The notes below the pieces were generated by a model. The model saw only the letters and a list, made by a program, of their open reading frames with translations, searched no databases and had not been told where the DNA came from. From Vallitalea pronyensis (lineage in GTDB: Bacteria; Bacillota; Clostridia; Lachnospirales; Vallitaleaceae), in assembly GCF_018141445.1 (NCBI RefSeq), contig NZ_CP058649.1, positions 2,437,001 to 2,501,000 of the forward strand: a stretch of DNA of 64,000 bases, written 5' to 3'. The position numbers and the translations under genes were made by a program. Shown piece after piece: positions 8,336 to 17,519 of the stretch; the first letter of the stretch is position 1; each line of letters opens with the position of its first letter.

Positions 8336-9826
8336 ATGAGGAAGAAAATAACGAATTATATGATAGGTTTTATGATGATAAGTATGTTGTGTGTCGGGTG
8401 TACCCAACATAATCAGAAGTATGCTTACAGTGAAGATCATGATAAGGGGCATGAACATATTGAAAAAGAAGTGTTGGTAAAAGAAAAAGAAAAATTGGGT
8501 GAAAAAGAAGATAAAAAGTTTATAAAGAAGTTGGAGGATGTTTATTTAGAGAAAATGATAGAGTTACCCCTTGATTTTATAAGTCAGAAGTGTATGGTAT
8601 TTGCTGAAAAGATGTCAGATGGTTACATCTTAAGAAGCGTAGAAGAAGATAGAGCTGTTAGGGAATCATCAACCGTTGTTAATACCAAGTATGATACAAT
8701 TACTCTTAGAAGAATCGATCGACAAGGTAATCTCCTATGGGCAAAACCTATACATATCATTGACAATGCTAGGATATTACAGCTAAAAACATTCAAAGAC
8801 GATCATTTTATAGTGGTTGTGTCTTGTGCATATAACGACCAGCCAGATTATGTCATGTATTATGATGAAATGGGTCAGATGCTATGGAAGCATGATGTAG
8901 AGACCTATCAATTCTACCATATTAAGGACGTACTGATGACAACTAATGAGAATATTTTATTTGTTGGCGAAACAATGGCAGAAAATGAATGTTTAGATAT
9001 TAAGATTGTTAGCCTTAATAAAACAGGTAATCACTTACAAACAGAAACATATGGAGGGGAAGATTTAGATTATGTATGTGATGTTCAATACCATAAAGAC
9101 ATAGGCATTATATTACTAGGTCGTAGTGATTCACAAGATGGTGATTTTGCTCCAGATAATGAAAAACAGGCGTCATTCGTGGCTTATATTAATGAAGCAT
9201 TGGAGATAAAGATGGTTAAAGGTTTTGACGATCTATGTGATCAACCAATGCTCATATCAGAAAATCAGGTTTTTGTATTTTTTAATAAGCACCCATTAGA
9301 CAGGATGCCATTGCAAAGTATTAAAAGTGCCTATAAGCACGGAATCATTCAGGCTCTTGATATACAGGGACATGTTATCAAGACTTATGAATTGTTGATG
9401 AATGGATTCTGGACTAGGGGCAGAACCTTACTACCAAATGGTGACATATTAGTAGGTATAGGAGTATCACAAGGTATTGAAACAGATAAGAATAGACATC
9501 GTATAATTAGATTTAATCATAACTTGAAGCCTATTCATATACTAGCCAATACACACATGTATCCTGGAGAGATTGTTGCTACAGATGACGGTGGTTTCAT
9601 CATGAAGATGACCCGTTCTAGGAACAAACCTCAACCCATCTATAGTTCTTATCTGGATTTAGATAGAGAAACAGTTATAGCTAAATACAATAAAACCTAT
9701 CAGCTAGAATGGCGGAAAACATACAATATGGTTAATGATTTTTTTGTACAATGGGTCATGCCTACCGAGAATGGATGGCTATTCATACCAAGTGAAGATA
9801 AAGAAACACATAAGACTAACAATTAG
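8336..9826 (+). CDS. Lipoprotein with beta-propeller-like repeats, BlaI-regulon candidate
   Basis: I do not recognise a named family for this 496-residue protein. It starts with a lipoprotein signal (hydrophobic segment ending MLCVGC), followed by a charged Lys/Glu linker to about residue 60. The rest has repeating short strands of the kind GNLLWAKP, GQMLWKHD, SLNKTGNHLQTETYGGEDLDY and ATDDGGFIMKM, which suggests a WD/PQQ-like propeller. It is a clear paralogue of the lipoprotein at 12035-13639, sharing the order of these motifs. I chose the ATG at 8336 because AAGGG at 8321-8325 is too close to the ATG at 8327. Its promoter carries the same two dyads as the downstream blaI-like gene, so it is probably a target of that repressor. 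It likely sits on the outer face of the membrane. Confidence 0.8.
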   Translation: MRKKITNYMIGFMMISMLCVGCTQHNQKYAYSEDHDKGHEHIEKEVLVKEKEKLGEKEDKKFIKKLEDVYLEKMIELPLDFISQKCMVFAEKMSDGYILRSVEEDRAVRESSTVVNTKYDTITLRRIDRQGNLLWAKPIHIIDNARILQLKTFKDDHFIVVVSCAYNDQPDYVMYYDEMGQMLWKHDVETYQFYHIKDVLMTTNENILFVGETMAENECLDIKIVSLNKTGNHLQTETYGGEDLDYVCDVQYHKDIGIILLGRSDSQDGDFAPDNEKQASFVAYINEALEIKMVKGFDDLCDQPMLISENQVFVFFNKHPLDRMPLQSIKSAYKHGIIQALDIQGHVIKTYELLMNGFWTRGRTLLPNGDILVGIGVSQGIETDKNRHRIIRFNHNLKPIHILANTHMYPGEIVATDDGGFIMKMTRSRNKPQPIYSSYLDLDRETVIAKYNKTYQLEWRKTYNMVNDFFVQWVMPTENGWLFIPSEDKETHKTNN

Positions 9827-9873
9827 TCACAGTACATTGTTATCATAAGGAAGAATGATTGAGAAAGAAAGTA

Positions 9874-9927
9874 TTGACAGTCTATAGACTACTATGGTAG
9901 TATGGAACTACAAACTATTGCAATAGT
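9874..9927 (+). promoter_or_regulatory. Promoter with two BlaI-type dyads (site 2)
   Basis: TTGACA (9874-9879) and TAGTAT (9898-9903) form the promoter. The dyad ACTAC-TATG-GTAGT (9888-9901) overlaps the -10 box, and ACTATTGCAATAGT (9914-9927) is identical to its counterpart at site 1. An extra palindrome GTCTATAGAC lies at 9880-9889. This fits autoregulation of the blaI-like gene. Confidence 0.8.
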
Positions 9928-9942
9928 CTGGAGGGATAACAT

Positions 9943-10311
9943 ATGGAAACAATCAAACTATACGATTCTGAGTTACGTTTAATGGAAATTATCTGGACGC
10001 TGGAAGATGACAAAACAGCTAAGCACATTAGTTTATTGGCTGCTGATGCATTTGGATGGAATAAGAATACCACATACACAGTCCTTAAGAAGCTTGTGGC
10101 AAAAGGGGCAATTGAGCGGGTAGAACCACAGTTTCAGTGTATGTCTAAGATAACCAGGGAACAAGTACAATTGCAAGAAACGAGGTTGTTAATTGATAAA
10201 TTGTACAATGGCTCATTAAAAGCATTCTTCACATCTTTTATCAAAAAAGAGAATCTAACAGACGAGGAAATGGATGAATTAAAGAAGATTATTGATGATG
10301 AATTGGAGTAG
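9943..10311 (+). CDS. blaI: BlaI/MecI/CopY family transcriptional repressor
   Basis: This 122-residue protein has the winged-helix domain of the BlaI/MecI family. LYDSELRLMEIIWTLED (near the N-terminus) and NKNTTYTVLKKLVAKGAIER (residues about 42-61, with the recognition helix) are characteristic, and the C-terminal helices should dimerise. Family members are inactivated by proteolysis when the partner M56 protein senses its signal. The partner gene follows immediately. No beta-lactamase or penicillin-binding protein gene is nearby, so the inducing signal need not be a beta-lactam. The start ATG follows GGAGGGATAAC. Confidence 0.92.
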   Translation: METIKLYDSELRLMEIIWTLEDDKTAKHISLLAADAFGWNKNTTYTVLKKLVAKGAIERVEPQFQCMSKITREQVQLQETRLLIDKLYNGSLKAFFTSFIKKENLTDEEMDELKKIIDDELE

Positions 10312-10320
10312 GTGATAGGC

Positions 10321-11316
10321 ATGTTAAAGGATACCATATATTTTGTGTTCAATATGAGTATTGTAGGTAGTGCCATGATTGTCTTGCTGATGGTCATAAG
10401 GTATTGTATGAAATCACGCATACCCAAGACATTCATCTATCCATTATGGGCTATCGTTTTGTTCCGATTACTTATACCCATATCCATTTCAAGTAAATGG
10501 AGCTTAATGAACGGGCTAAATCCATCTAAAGTGAAGTCTATTGGACTATTGAAGGGTGAAATGGTTACACTTACAGATAGAAGCATACCGCAATTGAGTT
10601 ATACCAATTCCATACAGTCGGCTAAACAGTATTTTCCCATTGAACACAAGTCTGATATTGCAGAAAGCTTTTTTGAAACAGCAGGATACGTTTGGCTCTT
10701 GGGTGCTATTATCTGTTTGTTATGTGTGCTGATTGTCTATGGTGTGACTTTATACAGAACAAGAACAGGTATACGTCATCAAGCCTATGAAAAAAGGTGT
10801 AGAAAATGCATGGGTCAATTGCAGATGAAGGGGTATATACCCGTGATAGAGGTGGATTTTATTAAAACGCCTGTAGCCATAGGATTTTTAAAACCCCGTA
10901 TAATCATTCCTAGGGGGATATCAAAGGACGAAATTGATTATATATTACTGCACGAGTTGTCCCATATTAGACGCCGAGACCCTTTATGGAAGCTACTATC
11001 CATTGTATCCGTATGTGTTCACTGGTTTAACCCATTGGTCTGGTTATTTTTGTATACATTTGACTTGGATATGGAAATGGCTTGTGATGAAAAGGTACTG
11101 CATCTTTTGCCAAAAGAGCGTTTTAAAATGTATGCCACCACTTTAGCTGTATGCGCAAGAAAACAGCAGGTTGCTTTTACGGCATTTGGAAGTACGGCAG
11201 TTAAAGAACGTGTGGTAAATATTACCAAGTACAAAAGGCTGCCACTGTTAATGGCTGTTGTGATGACAGTATTTTGCCTTGTTTTAAGTATCCTGCTGGT
11301 AACCAATCCTATGTGA
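10321..11316 (+). CDS. BlaR1-like M56 family membrane metallopeptidase, no sensor domain
   Basis: The 331-residue protein has four predicted membrane segments (about residues 5-22, 32-52, 115-140 and a C-terminal one near 305-328). The zinc protease motif HELSH is in LLHELSHIRRRDPLW (about residues 213-227), with the downstream EMACDEKVL of the M56 family. It should cleave the BlaI-like repressor or start its removal on signal. Compared with BlaR1 (about 600 residues) it lacks the extracellular penicillin-binding sensor domain and stops right after the last membrane helix. I prefer the ATG at 10321, which has AGGTG before it, over the GTG at 10312. The neighbouring lipoproteins are candidates for the missing sensor or effector. 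Confidence 0.88.
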   Translation: MLKDTIYFVFNMSIVGSAMIVLLMVIRYCMKSRIPKTFIYPLWAIVLFRLLIPISISSKWSLMNGLNPSKVKSIGLLKGEMVTLTDRSIPQLSYTNSIQSAKQYFPIEHKSDIAESFFETAGYVWLLGAIICLLCVLIVYGVTLYRTRTGIRHQAYEKRCRKCMGQLQMKGYIPVIEVDFIKTPVAIGFLKPRIIIPRGISKDEIDYILLHELSHIRRRDPLWKLLSIVSVCVHWFNPLVWLFLYTFDLDMEMACDEKVLHLLPKERFKMYATTLAVCARKQQVAFTAFGSTAVKERVVNITKYKRLPLLMAVVMTVFCLVLSILLVTNPM

Positions 11317-11334
11317 AACATGGAGGCCTAATTA

Positions 11335-11892
11335 ATGAATAAGATAACGCAGATATTTTTAGTTATTACTTGTATAACAGGGCTTTTAACATCCTGTTAT
11401 ACTAAGGATGATGAAAACAAACTGGAACTTGTATTAGATGATGAGGGTAATTATACAGGTTTTTCTAACCTGCCAACAGATGATACGGTAGAAGATTATA
11501 AGGAAAAAGGTTATTTTGTAAAACAAGATTCGGAAGTTATCAACCAAGAAGTATGGGATCAATTTATTGAAACGGCTACAGGTGAAAATGAAACCGCTAT
11601 ACGCATGGTTAGGTTGTTTACGGAGGAAGGAACGACTAAGGGGCCTTATTATCAGGATCTGTTCTATAAGGATAAGCATTATTACTTTTTTGATAGTAGT
11701 TCAGAATACTTAAAAGAAGAACCCTTTAAGTACTTGTTGACATTAGAAGGACAGTTTGGAAATTCTAAAAAAGATAGTGGAGTTATCATCTTAACAGATG
11801 ATAACACATTAACCTATGAGGATGTTATGAATAGCTTTTTATCCAGCGTGATGCTAGATACCTCTCCTTTTCAATTGATTATGTTTCAATAG
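11335..11892 (+). CDS. Lipoprotein of the BlaI/M56 operon, unknown function
   Basis: This 185-residue protein begins with a lipoprotein signal ending in LLTSC and has an acidic body with no domain I recognise. It lies 18 bp after the M56 gene and is probably co-transcribed. As the M56 protein has no sensor domain, this lipoprotein may take part in sensing or be an effector, but nothing in its sequence proves this. The stop codon TAG is completed by the first G of the hairpin element at 11892-11962, so the C-terminus may have been cut by that element. Confidence 0.7.
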   Translation: MNKITQIFLVITCITGLLTSCYTKDDENKLELVLDDEGNYTGFSNLPTDDTVEDYKEKGYFVKQDSEVINQEVWDQFIETATGENETAIRMVRLFTEEGTTKGPYYQDLFYKDKHYYFFDSSSEYLKEEPFKYLLTLEGQFGNSKKDSGVIILTDDNTLTYEDVMNSFLSSVMLDTSPFQLIMFQ

Positions 11893-11962
11893 GGGCTGTC
11901 TCATAAAAAGCAATTTTGTTGCCTACGATATTGACGTTATTTTGCTTTTTTGAGACAGCCCC
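11892..11962. repeat. 71-bp palindromic element acting as terminator, possibly IS-derived
   Basis: The ends GGGGCTGTCTCA and TGAGACAGCCCC are perfect inverted repeats, extended inward by AAAAAGCAA and TTGCTTTTT with one offset. The GGGGCTGTCTCA end resembles terminal inverted repeats I associate with IS1182-type elements, but no transposase is present. It probably also terminates the BlaI operon. A related start, GGGGCTGCCTGATAAAAAG, occurs at 29826-29844. Confidence 0.7.
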
Positions 11963-12034
11963 TTAATAAGACATAAAAAGTATTGACTTTAGACGTGTTA
12001 ATAAGGATTAGATATCACTGAGGAGTGAGAATAA

Positions 12035-13639
12035 ATGAGGAAGACATATGTAGGTTATATGGTGTGTATGCTCATCATGTGTATGTTGTTAACAGCGTGT
12101 ACGTATGAAGATGCAGCCCATGCTAAGCGTAAAGAGAAGGGAAATATAGAGAAAGCAGACACAAATAAAGCAGATACAGAGCTTGACACAGTAGAAGAGA
12201 TTGAAAAAATTGAAGAACCAGAACCGGTTGATGAAGATGTTACCACAGTGAATCTGAATGAGCTCATGGTGAATGTGGATTTGGATACGGGTTATGAGAA
12301 ATTGGAGGATATTAATTCGGATAAAATTGAAGAGGTTGCCATAGATTTTATAACCGATACATCCATTTCTGATAAGAACGTTACGTCCATATCCCATGGG
12401 TTGATGACCATTACTAAGGATGATGACGATATCTACAGAATGAGACGCTTCGATGAAAGTGGTCATATTCTCTGGGTAAAACCTCTAGATGTAACCAGTA
12501 TTATACAGCGATTATACATGCGAACAATGAAGGATAATGGTTGTATTGTAGCCATTGTATCCAGTCCTTCAGGCAGACCAGATTTTCTTTTATCTTATGA
12601 TAAAAATGGGAAGCTACTTTGGAAAAAGGACATCTATGACTACGGTTTTGAAGAATTAAACGATATGGTGGTGACGGAATCACAAGATATTTTATTAATG
12701 GGTACAACCAATGTAAAAGCTGCATCACGGGATATCAAAATAGTAAGCGTTAATAAGGATGGACATATAGTAAGAGAAGCAACATTTGGCGGTAGTGATT
12801 TTGAAAGTTTATACGAGGTTCGATATCATCCTCAGTTAGGTATTGTTTTATTGGGTCACACCCAATCTCATGATGGTGATTTTCCCATTAAGGGAGATGA
12901 TACATCACAACACTTCCTTGCTTGCATTAATAAAAAACTTCAACTACAATGGGTGCGTATGACACCTAATGGATATGATGGCGTTCTGTTATCTGGTACG
13001 ACAATCTATGTGATGGAGAGTGCTATTTCATTCCAGACTAGAAAAACGTCTATACTAGCTTTAGACAGTGAAGGCGCGAAAATCCAAGAATATAAAAGTA
13101 CAACAGAAGGTTTATGGGCACCTGGTATGACTCTACTAGCCAATGGTTATCTGATCGTGGGACATCGAGAAAGATTAGGTTATGAACAGGGTTATGGGTT
13201 ATGTCATCTAAAGATTTTCAATGAAGAGCTTGAACTTATGGCAACCATTGAGGATGTATCCATATCACCGAGAGAAATTATTGCCACAGACGATGGGGGC
13301 TTTATCCTAAAGATGGTAAGACCCATTAAGACCATACCTCAACCGGCCTATATATCCATGATATGGTACGATCATGAAACGGTATTGGAAAAATATGATG
13401 CTAGCTATAAACTTGAATGGCGTAAGACATATGACTTATACCCTGATAGCTTACAGATTGAATGGATTAAACCATTATCCAATGGAAAAGTACTTATGGA
13501 AAGCGATAAGATGAAGGCCTTTAAAGAACTGAAGAAGAGCGTTAACCCTTCATTTTATAAAAGTTATAGTGACGATAGATTAGATTATCACCTAGAGATT
13601 TGTGATGAACGTTCGGATGAAGTTGAAAAGAAAGAGTGA
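12035..13639 (+). CDS. Lipoprotein with beta-propeller-like repeats, paralogue of 8336-9826
   Basis: This 534-residue protein shares its whole plan with the lipoprotein at 8336-9826: a lipobox (MLLTAC), an acidic linker to about residue 75, then strands such as GHILWVKP, GKLLWKKD, SVNKDGHIVREATFGGSDF and ATDDGGFILKM in the same order. The repeats suggest a propeller exposed outside the cell. The linker is longer and very rich in Glu, Asp and Thr. A TATTGAC precedes the gene near 11981, but the BlaI-type dyads of the paralogue are missing, so its regulation seems to have diverged. It was probably made by local duplication around the blaI-M56 genes. The function is unknown. Confidence 0.8.
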   Translation: MRKTYVGYMVCMLIMCMLLTACTYEDAAHAKRKEKGNIEKADTNKADTELDTVEEIEKIEEPEPVDEDVTTVNLNELMVNVDLDTGYEKLEDINSDKIEEVAIDFITDTSISDKNVTSISHGLMTITKDDDDIYRMRRFDESGHILWVKPLDVTSIIQRLYMRTMKDNGCIVAIVSSPSGRPDFLLSYDKNGKLLWKKDIYDYGFEELNDMVVTESQDILLMGTTNVKAASRDIKIVSVNKDGHIVREATFGGSDFESLYEVRYHPQLGIVLLGHTQSHDGDFPIKGDDTSQHFLACINKKLQLQWVRMTPNGYDGVLLSGTTIYVMESAISFQTRKTSILALDSEGAKIQEYKSTTEGLWAPGMTLLANGYLIVGHRERLGYEQGYGLCHLKIFNEELELMATIEDVSISPREIIATDDGGFILKMVRPIKTIPQPAYISMIWYDHETVLEKYDASYKLEWRKTYDLYPDSLQIEWIKPLSNGKVLMESDKMKAFKELKKSVNPSFYKSYSDDRLDYHLEICDERSDEVEKKE

Positions 13640-13708
13640 CGCCCTGTACATCTTGCTTATCCCAATAAAATATGTTAACCTAGTAAAAAACAAGACGAGG
13701 TAGTCAAG

Positions 13709-14380
13709 ATGTATGATAAAGGAATCCTATCAGAAAAAGTAGCAGATACCATTAAGCAGATGATTATGGATAAAAAATTTGTACCCGGTGATAAATTACC
13801 CAATGAACTCCACTTAACCGATGCGTTAAATGTCAGTCGTTCAACGGTCCGGGAGGCAATCAAAATCTTAGTTTCTTCTAATATCTTAGAAGTACGAAGA
13901 GGGAAGGGAACTTTCGTTGCACAAGAACTAGGATTATCCAAAGACCCACTTGGGGTAAGTTTTATGGATCAACAGGATTTGCTATATAATCTGTATGAAT
14001 CTCGCCTTATTATGGAACCAGAAATAGCAGCATTAGCAGCTCGAAGGGCTACAGCTAAGGACATAGCCCAGTTAAAGGCTGCTTTTACTGCCATTGTAGA
14101 CGATATCAAAAATGGTCGAGACCATACAGAGCATGATATTGCTTTTCATAATGTCATAGCTAAGAGTAGTCATAACCCCATTATTCATCGGATATTACCC
14201 ATTATTCACGAAGGTATTTCCCATGGATGTTATGAAACAAAGCACATAACCGAGAGCGGTGACAAAGCCATTATTCACCATCAAAACATCATGGAAGCCA
14301 TCATGAATGGGGATGAAGAAGCATCGAAAAAATGGATGGCAGAACATATACAATATGGCATGGAACAGATTATAAAATAA
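13709..14380 (+). CDS. GntR family regulator, FadR subfamily
   Basis: The 223-residue protein has an N-terminal winged helix (residues about 8-70, including LPNELHLTDALNVSRSTVREAIKIL) and a helical FCD effector domain (about 85-215) with the metal-ligand pattern HDIAFHNVIAKSSHN. FadR-type regulators with FCD domains commonly respond to sugar acids such as gluconate, galacturonate or KDG. It lies directly upstream of a KDG-kinase-like gene whose leader carries a perfect GTTGTC-T-GACAAC palindrome, a plausible binding site. The start follows GACGAGGTAGTCAAG. Confidence 0.9.
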   Translation: MYDKGILSEKVADTIKQMIMDKKFVPGDKLPNELHLTDALNVSRSTVREAIKILVSSNILEVRRGKGTFVAQELGLSKDPLGVSFMDQQDLLYNLYESRLIMEPEIAALAARRATAKDIAQLKAAFTAIVDDIKNGRDHTEHDIAFHNVIAKSSHNPIIHRILPIIHEGISHGCYETKHITESGDKAIIHHQNIMEAIMNGDEEASKKWMAEHIQYGMEQIIK

Positions 14381-14384
14381 AACC

Positions 14385-14437
14385 TTGCACAAACCATCAT
14401 GGGTCATATATAATGATACATATAGTTGTCTGACAAC
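14385..14437 (+). promoter_or_regulatory. Promoter and GntR-type operator of the KDG-kinase gene
   Basis: TTGCAC (14385-14390) and TATAAT (14409-14414) are 18 bp apart. GTTGTC-T-GACAAC (14425-14437) is a perfect palindrome at or just after the expected transcription start. TTGTCnGACAA-like sites are known for FadR-type sugar-acid regulators, and the gene upstream encodes one. Confidence 0.75.
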
Positions 14438-14473
14438 AGACATGCGTAAACTTATGATTAGAAGGAGGATGAA

Positions 14474-15436
14474 ATGATGAATAAACAAATGGATGTGATT
14501 ACATTTGGAGAAAGTATGGTTTTGTTTAACCCAGATGCTAAAGGACCTTTACGGTATATTCATACCTTTTCTAAAACCCTCGCTGGCGCAGAATCCAATG
14601 TAGCAATAGCCTTGGCAAGATTAGGTCATGATGTAGGTTGGTTTACCAAGCTGGGGGATGATGAATTTGGTCGGTATATTGAATGTTTTATTCGTGGTGA
14701 AGGGGTAGATATATCAAGAATAATAAAGGATGAGACGAGGAGTACAGGATTACTCTTTAAAGAGCATTTTGCCCATGTTAATCCCAATGTGTATTATTAT
14801 AGAAAAAATTCAGCAGCAAGCTCTATTGCGCCAAGTGATTTGGACTATGACTACATTAAAAGCGCTAAAATATTGCACGTTACAGGGATAACACCAGCCT
14901 TATCAGACCGTGCAAGAGAAACGGTAATGGAAGCTGTGGATTATGCTAAAGCTCACGGGGTTAAAGTATCCTTTGACCCAAATATCCGATTAAAGCTATG
15001 GTCCATTGAAGAAGCCAGACCTGTTATTCTTGAACTATGTAAAAAAGCGGATATTTTATTTCCAGGTATTGATGAAGCAGAGATGTTACTGGGTGAAAAT
15101 GAGCCTGAAGCCATTATAAAAGCATTCCATGAGATGGGTCCAGATGTCATTGCCCTTAAACTAGGTAAAAAAGGCTGTATGGTATCCAATGGCAAGGAGA
15201 GTCATTTCGTTAAGGGTTACACCGTTCAGACCATGGAAGATAGCATAGGAGCAGGCGATGGGTTTGCCGCAGGGTTTCTAAGCGGCTTAATCAAAGGTAA
15301 TCCTATTAAGACTTGTGGCGAATACGGTAACGGTGTAGGGGCTATGGCCACCCTAGTAAAGGGTGATGTAGAAGGTTTACCAACCTTTGATCAGCTACTG
15401 ACATTTATTCACAAGAAAAAGCATATTGACCGTTAA
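14474..15436 (+). CDS. kdgK: PfkB family sugar kinase, probably 2-dehydro-3-deoxygluconokinase
   Basis: The 320-residue protein is a ribokinase/PfkB-family kinase. It starts ITFGESMVLFNPD, has GAESNVAIALARLGHD near residue 37-52, and the C-terminal EDSIGAGDGFAAGFLSGL (about 255-272) holds the GAGD anion hole and catalytic aspartate. The N-terminal GESM and overall length fit KdgK, which makes 2-keto-3-deoxy-6-phosphogluconate. Other sugar kinases of the family cannot be excluded. The GntR regulator upstream and the kduI-kduD genes at 58-60 kb support a uronate pathway. No KDPG aldolase lies in the window. The start follows AAGGAGG. Confidence 0.8.
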   Translation: MMNKQMDVITFGESMVLFNPDAKGPLRYIHTFSKTLAGAESNVAIALARLGHDVGWFTKLGDDEFGRYIECFIRGEGVDISRIIKDETRSTGLLFKEHFAHVNPNVYYYRKNSAASSIAPSDLDYDYIKSAKILHVTGITPALSDRARETVMEAVDYAKAHGVKVSFDPNIRLKLWSIEEARPVILELCKKADILFPGIDEAEMLLGENEPEAIIKAFHEMGPDVIALKLGKKGCMVSNGKESHFVKGYTVQTMEDSIGAGDGFAAGFLSGLIKGNPIKTCGEYGNGVGAMATLVKGDVEGLPTFDQLLTFIHKKKHIDR

Positions 15437-15546
15437 TAAAGAAATGAAAAGCCTTAAATACATACAGCACATTGATTTTAGATATTAAAAGGATAGCAGT
15501 TTTTGGGAAAAAGCAAGTGTATCAATGGATAGGCATAATGAGCAAT

Positions 15547-15597
15547 CCATAAAATGGATATGGCCGTTTGGTAGAGACGGTTATATCCATTTTATGG
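15547..15597. terminator. Long hairpin after the kdgK-like gene
   Basis: The arms CCATAAAATGGATAT (15547-15561) and ATATCCATTTTATGG (15583-15597) match perfectly, and the loop itself can pair (CCGT/ACGG). There is no clear T tract, so it may be a terminator or a protective structure. Confidence 0.55.
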
Positions 15598-15712
15598 TAT
15601 ATGTAACTATATTCCTTTTAAAACACATTGATTTTCTTGTGATATTTATCTATAATGAATGTAACAAATGAAATTGAAGTGTATAGGTAAAAATATTAAA
15701 TTTGGTGATGAA

Positions 15713-17506
15713 ATGGTAAAAAAATTCTTAGATAAGCTGTATAAGCCAATCAATAATATGAAAATATTTTACAAGCTTATGTTGTATATTATTTGTATTG
15801 GCATGATACCCATCATAACATTTAGTGTTACCTCTTATCAATATACACAAAACCAGATTGAACAGCGGTTATTTCAGAGTAGTGAACAATTGTTTAACAA
15901 TTATATCGAAAGTGTTCAATTTAAATTGAACATCTATGAAAATTTAATGTGGGGCATTATCAGTAATAATAGTGTTCAAACAATCTTATCTCAAGCGGAC
16001 CAATGGCAACAAAAAGATACCTATGAAGTATACGAAAAAATTTCCAAGAGTATTGATAATATGTATAAAATCAAAAGGGTTGAAGGCATCTATAATGTTG
16101 TCATCTATTCATATGATGAAAATTTTCCAAGAGACGGTCACAATGTATCCAACATTAGTAGGATTAATGAAGAAATATGGGGCCATCACATCGACCTTGA
16201 GGGTAAAGATTTGAATACGTTTCATTACAACATTCCTACGTTCAATAAGAAAGTCATATCCATTGTAAGACCGATTAATCATTTGAAAAGTAATAATTGG
16301 AACAGAATCGGTTTCATAAAAATTGATATCTTAAATGATTCACTTTTTGGTTTGAACTTAAAGAGTACCAACCAATATAAGAACAGTTTATATATCTTAG
16401 ATGAGCATCAAAATCTAGTCTATTCTGAAGGTGATTTACAGTATCAAGATGATGAGATGGCAGCTATTCAAGGTCTCTTAACAGATCGTCATTCACCTAC
16501 CCACATGGAAACATTGGACAATAAAGATGTGGTGTTTTTTAAAGACATCAAGCCTTATGGATGGAAGGTGTTCTTTATCTCCCATTATTCGTCTATTCAT
16601 AAAATAATTGGAGATGATACTAAAGGTGTTATTACATACTGTATCATTGTTACACTTTTAGTCATTTTGATTACCATTCTCTTTTCTAAAAAGTTTTCAA
16701 AACGTATTCAACGATTAAATAAAAAGATGCTAAAAGTACAGCGTGGTGATTTAGACATAACAGAAAAGGTTGAAGGAAATGATGAAATTGGTGAACTGGA
16801 TAATTACTTTAATGGTTCAATTGAAAAGATTAAATCCCTTGTTCGAGAAAATTACATTCAAAAATTAGAAAAAAGGGAAGCCGAGCTTGTTGCCCTTCAG
16901 TTTCAAATTAACCCTCATTTTCTCTATAATACATTGGAATCCATTAATTACATTGCGGAGATATATGATTGCAAGGAAGTGTCCATCATGAGCCAAAAAT
17001 TAGGAGAGATGTTCAGATATAGTCTCAATAAGGATTCTGAAGAGTTTGTCATGTTTCAACAAGAAGAAAACCATATTAAAAATTATATTGATATACAAAA
17101 TATAAGATTTGAAAATAAGTATCAACTGAAATCCCATGTAAGTGAAGACGTAAAAAATTCCAAAGTCTTAAAATTTATTTTACAACCTATTGTTGAGAAT
17201 GCTGTTACCTATGGATTTAATAAAAGAGATACAGGAATTATTCAAATAAATGCCTCTATCCAAAGTGATTATTTGCTCATAAGTGTTTCAGATAATGGAA
17301 CAGGAATAGCGCCTGAAAAATTAAAAGAATTGAATGTATTGATAAATGATCTGTCTTTTAATTTAGATGGTTATCAAAAAAGTGTTGGACTAAGGAATGT
17401 GAATTTACGTATCAAGATGACTTGTGGAGAGGAATACGGTATAAAAATAGATAATCATCATGATGGTGGAACAACAGTTACTTATCGATTGCCTGTTTAT
17501 GCATAG
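15713..17506 (+). CDS. Sensor histidine kinase, YesM family
   Basis: This 597-residue membrane kinase has two transmembrane segments (about residues 20-42 and 303-327) around an extracellular dCache-like sensor region, a HAMP linker (about 330-385), the His_kinase motif ALQFQINPHFLYNTLE with the phospho-histidine near residue 400, and a HATPase domain with NGTGIAPEKL. YesM kinases pair with AraC-type YesN regulators and usually control polysaccharide uptake. I use the ATG at 15713 because GGTGATGAA precedes it and the earlier in-frame ATG at 15668 has no ribosome site. The response regulator gene follows at once, and the LplABC genes downstream are the likely targets. Confidence 0.93.
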   Translation: MVKKFLDKLYKPINNMKIFYKLMLYIICIGMIPIITFSVTSYQYTQNQIEQRLFQSSEQLFNNYIESVQFKLNIYENLMWGIISNNSVQTILSQADQWQQKDTYEVYEKISKSIDNMYKIKRVEGIYNVVIYSYDENFPRDGHNVSNISRINEEIWGHHIDLEGKDLNTFHYNIPTFNKKVISIVRPINHLKSNNWNRIGFIKIDILNDSLFGLNLKSTNQYKNSLYILDEHQNLVYSEGDLQYQDDEMAAIQGLLTDRHSPTHMETLDNKDVVFFKDIKPYGWKVFFISHYSSIHKIIGDDTKGVITYCIIVTLLVILITILFSKKFSKRIQRLNKKMLKVQRGDLDITEKVEGNDEIGELDNYFNGSIEKIKSLVRENYIQKLEKREAELVALQFQINPHFLYNTLESINYIAEIYDCKEVSIMSQKLGEMFRYSLNKDSEEFVMFQQEENHIKNYIDIQNIRFENKYQLKSHVSEDVKNSKVLKFILQPIVENAVTYGFNKRDTGIIQINASIQSDYLLISVSDNGTGIAPEKLKELNVLINDLSFNLDGYQKSVGLRNVNLRIKMTCGEEYGIKIDNHHDGGTTVTYRLPVYA

Positions 17507-17519
17507 ATGGGGGAGGATT

